Shown here piece by piece: positions 6,082-7,657 of a DNA stretch of 7,657 nt. The first letter of the stretch is position 1. Each line of letters opens with the position of its first letter. The notes beneath the pieces are model-generated. The model was given only the letters and a program-made list of their open reading frames with translations, searched no databases and had not been told where the DNA came from. The DNA is from JANMEX01 sp031423755 (GTDB lineage Bacteria; Pseudomonadota; Alphaproteobacteria; Rhizobiales; Rhizobiaceae): positions 1 to 7,657 of the forward strand of contig JANPGC010000196.1 in NCBI GenBank assembly GCA_031423755.1, in the 5' to 3' direction. The translations under genes and the position numbers were made by a program.

Positions 6082-7641
6082 TCATCCTGCCTTCCTAAAC
6101 TCGCTCGGCGCACGGTCGAAATCTTTGCTGAAATGCTTGAGCGCCGACATCACCGGCATGGGCGTCAGCCCGCCCATGGCGCATAACGATCCGTCGGTCA
6201 TCACCTGACACAGATCCTCGACCAGCGCCACATTCTGCGCCACGTCCACGCCTGCCAGTATCTTATCCATCGTCTCGCGCCCGCGAACCGCGCCGACCCG
6301 GCACGGCGTGCATTTGCCGCAGGATTCAATGGCGCAGAAATCAAACGCGAACCGCGCCATTTCCGCCATGTCAACGCTCTCATCAAACACGAGAATCCCG
6401 CCATGCCCGACCATCGCGCCAGCTCCCGCCAGCGTTTCGTAATCCATAGGCAAGTCTAGCATGTTTTCGCTGACATAGGCACCCAAAGGCCCGCCGATCT
6501 GTGCGGCGCGGAACGGCCGCCCCGTCATCGTTCCGCCGCCAAAATCCTCGACCAGCTCGCGGATGGTTACGCCAAACGCCTTCTCGACCAGGCCGCCCTG
6601 TTTGATATTGCCAGCAAGCTGAAACGCCAGCGTGCCGCGCGACCGGCCCATGCCAAAGTCCTTGTAAGCCGCCGCGCCCCTGTCCAAAATCAGCGGCACA
6701 GACGCCAGCGTCAGCACATTGTTGACCACCGTCGGCTGGCCAAACAGGCCCTTCAGCGCAGGGATCGGCGGCTTTGCCCGGACAATGCCGCGCTTGCCCT
6801 CAAGGCTCTCCAGCATCGACGATTCCTCGCCGCAAATGTAAGCCCCGGCCCCGCGCCGGATATGCAAATTGAACGTCTTGCCCGACCCACCAACGGACGC
6901 ACCCAGCCAGCCGTGTTCAAGCATCACCACACAAGCCGCCTTCATCACCGCAATCGCATCCGGATATTCCGAGCGGATATAAACGTAACCCTCCGTGGCC
7001 CCTGTCGCGATGCCCGCGATGATCATGCCTTCAATCAACAGATAAGGATCGCCCTCCATCACCATCCGGTCGGCAAACGTGCCCGAGTCGCCCTCATCAG
7101 CATTGCAGGCCACATATTTCTGCGCGCCCGCCGCTTCCAGCACCGTCTTCCATTTGATGCCAGCCGGAAATCCCGCCCCACCACGCCCGCGAAGGCCGCT
7201 ATCCAGCACCTCCTGAACAACATCAGCCTGCGCCATCAACAGGGCTTTCTTCAGCCCGGCCAAACCGCCATTGGCTTCATAAGCAATGATATCCAGCGGA
7301 TCGGCCAACCCGGCACGGGCAAATGTCAGCCGCTCCTGCTTCTTCAGATAGGGAATTTCATCCGTCAGCCCATGCGCCAGCCGATGCGCGCCGCCCTTCA
7401 GAAACCCTGAATCAAACAGGCTCTCGACGTCCGCCGCTTCAACCGGACCGTAAGCCACACGGCCCGACGCGCTCTCAACCTCAACCAACGGCTCCAGATA
7501 GAGCGCCCCGCGCGACCCGTTGCGCTTTACCGTGACATCCAGACCACGCGCGCGGGCAATAAGCTCAATTCCAACCGCAATCTCGTCTGCGCCAGCCGAA
7601 ACCGCCGCACTGTCCTTCGGAACCCAGACGATCACGCTCAT
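6082..7641 (-). CDS. fdsB: NAD-dependent formate dehydrogenase, beta (diaphorase) subunit FdsB
   Basis: FdsB takes electrons from FdsA through a [4Fe-4S] cluster to FMN and reduces NAD+, working like NuoF of complex I or HoxF. The protein has 519 residues, normal for the family. The N-terminal part, about 1-100, is the thioredoxin-like domain typical of FdsB, here without any cysteine, so it carries no cluster; the first Cys in the protein is residue 179. The NuoF-like part shows the FMN-site glycine loop RGRGGAGFPAG (151-161), CNADEGDSGTF (179-189), the NADH/FMN region GAGAYICGEESSMLES (264-279), and the [4Fe-4S] ligands Cys441, 444 and 447 (ESCGKCTPCR) with Cys487 (SLCAMGG). The ATG at 7641 has GGAGG seven bases upstream and probably overlaps the fdsG stop. 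Its TGA is followed by the palindromic repeat before fdsA. Nothing looks damaged. The lone cluster and the linkage to fdsA favour FdsB over NuoF. Confidence 0.97.
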   Translation of the reverse strand: MSVIVWVPKDSAAVSAGADEIAVGIELIARARGLDVTVKRNGSRGALYLEPLVEVESASGRVAYGPVEAADVESLFDSGFLKGGAHRLAHGLTDEIPYLKKQERLTFARAGLADPLDIIAYEANGGLAGLKKALLMAQADVVQEVLDSGLRGRGGAGFPAGIKWKTVLEAAGAQKYVACNADEGDSGTFADRMVMEGDPYLLIEGMIIAGIATGATEGYVYIRSEYPDAIAVMKAACVVMLEHGWLGASVGGSGKTFNLHIRRGAGAYICGEESSMLESLEGKRGIVRAKPPIPALKGLFGQPTVVNNVLTLASVPLILDRGAAAYKDFGMGRSRGTLAFQLAGNIKQGGLVEKAFGVTIRELVEDFGGGTMTGRPFRAAQIGGPLGAYVSENMLDLPMDYETLAGAGAMVGHGGILVFDESVDMAEMARFAFDFCAIESCGKCTPCRVGAVRGRETMDKILAGVDVAQNVALVEDLCQVMTDGSLCAMGGLTPMPVMSALKHFSKDFDRAPSEFRKAG

Positions 7642-7657
7642 TGCCCGGCCTCCATTA
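7638..7657 (-). CDS. fdsG: Possible last codons of the formate dehydrogenase gamma subunit FdsG (partial)
   Basis: At the right edge one minus-strand frame reads (x)TA-ATG-GAG-GCC-GGG-CAA-TGA, which would end an upstream protein in MEAGQ with an ATGA overlap onto the fdsB start. In fdsGBACD operons this neighbour is fdsG, the [2Fe-2S] NuoE-like subunit. Only about six codons are visible, and another frame has a TAA at 7657-7655, so both the identity and the frame are inferred from operon order and not from similarity. Confidence 0.35.
7649..7653 (-). promoter_or_regulatory. Ribosome binding site of fdsB
   Basis: GGAGG on the minus strand lies seven bases upstream of the fdsB ATG (7641-7639), an ideal spacing that fixes this start. 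It would lie inside the last codons of fdsG if that gene overlaps as inferred. Confidence 0.75.

Noticed and set aside
5876..6085. Small minus-strand open frame of 69 codons starting at the fdsB stop and crossing the repeat
   Set aside because: Almost all of it is the palindromic repeat read through, and its product contains the repeat translated from both arms. A plus-strand frame over the same repeat is similar, as expected from an inverted repeat.
6862..7410. Plus-strand open frame opposite fdsB
   Set aside because: It is again codon-aligned with fdsB and composed of low-plausibility Arg/His/Gln-rich sequence.

Overview
The window looks like an ordinary chromosomal piece of an alphaproteobacterium, most likely of the order Hyphomicrobiales (Rhizobiales). 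It is GC-rich, carries an fdsGBACD-type formate dehydrogenase operon, and contains a nested palindromic intergenic repeat of the kind scattered through rhizobial, Brucella and Mesorhizobium-like genomes. The order assignment is inferred from gene content, protein similarity recalled from memory and the repeat; no database search was possible.

All genes lie on the minus strand, so transcription runs from high to low coordinates. At the right edge are perhaps the last codons of fdsG. Then come fdsB (7641-6082, NAD/FMN diaphorase subunit), a 218-bp gap mostly filled by a 147-bp palindromic repeat (5916-6062), fdsA (5863-3014, molybdenum catalytic subunit), fdsC/fdhD (3011 or 2993 to 2199, sulfur carrier/maturation factor) and fdsD (2199-1939, small subunit). 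After 54 bp a GTG codon starts a PAS-PAS-GGDEF-EAL cyclic-di-GMP protein (1884-1), whose C-terminus runs off the left edge.

The fds genes together encode a soluble, cytoplasmic, NAD-dependent formate dehydrogenase. FdsA oxidises formate to CO2 at a Mo-bis-MGD centre and passes electrons through a chain of Fe-S clusters to the FMN of FdsB, which reduces NAD+. FdsC/FdhD prepares the cofactor and FdsD supports or belongs to the complex. Every cluster ligand and active-site residue I looked for in FdsB, FdsA and FdsC is present, so the enzyme appears intact. All visible junctions inside the operon are tight (1-nt overlap to 2-nt gap, probable 4-nt overlap at fdsG/fdsB) except the fdsB/fdsA junction, where the repeat sits.

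I see no clearly new biological system. The points most worth a second look are the repeat inside the operon, with its two mutually exclusive folds, and the short fdsD/GGDEF-EAL junction. There a small hairpin could act either as a weak terminator or as a cover over the ribosome binding site of the downstream c-di-GMP gene.
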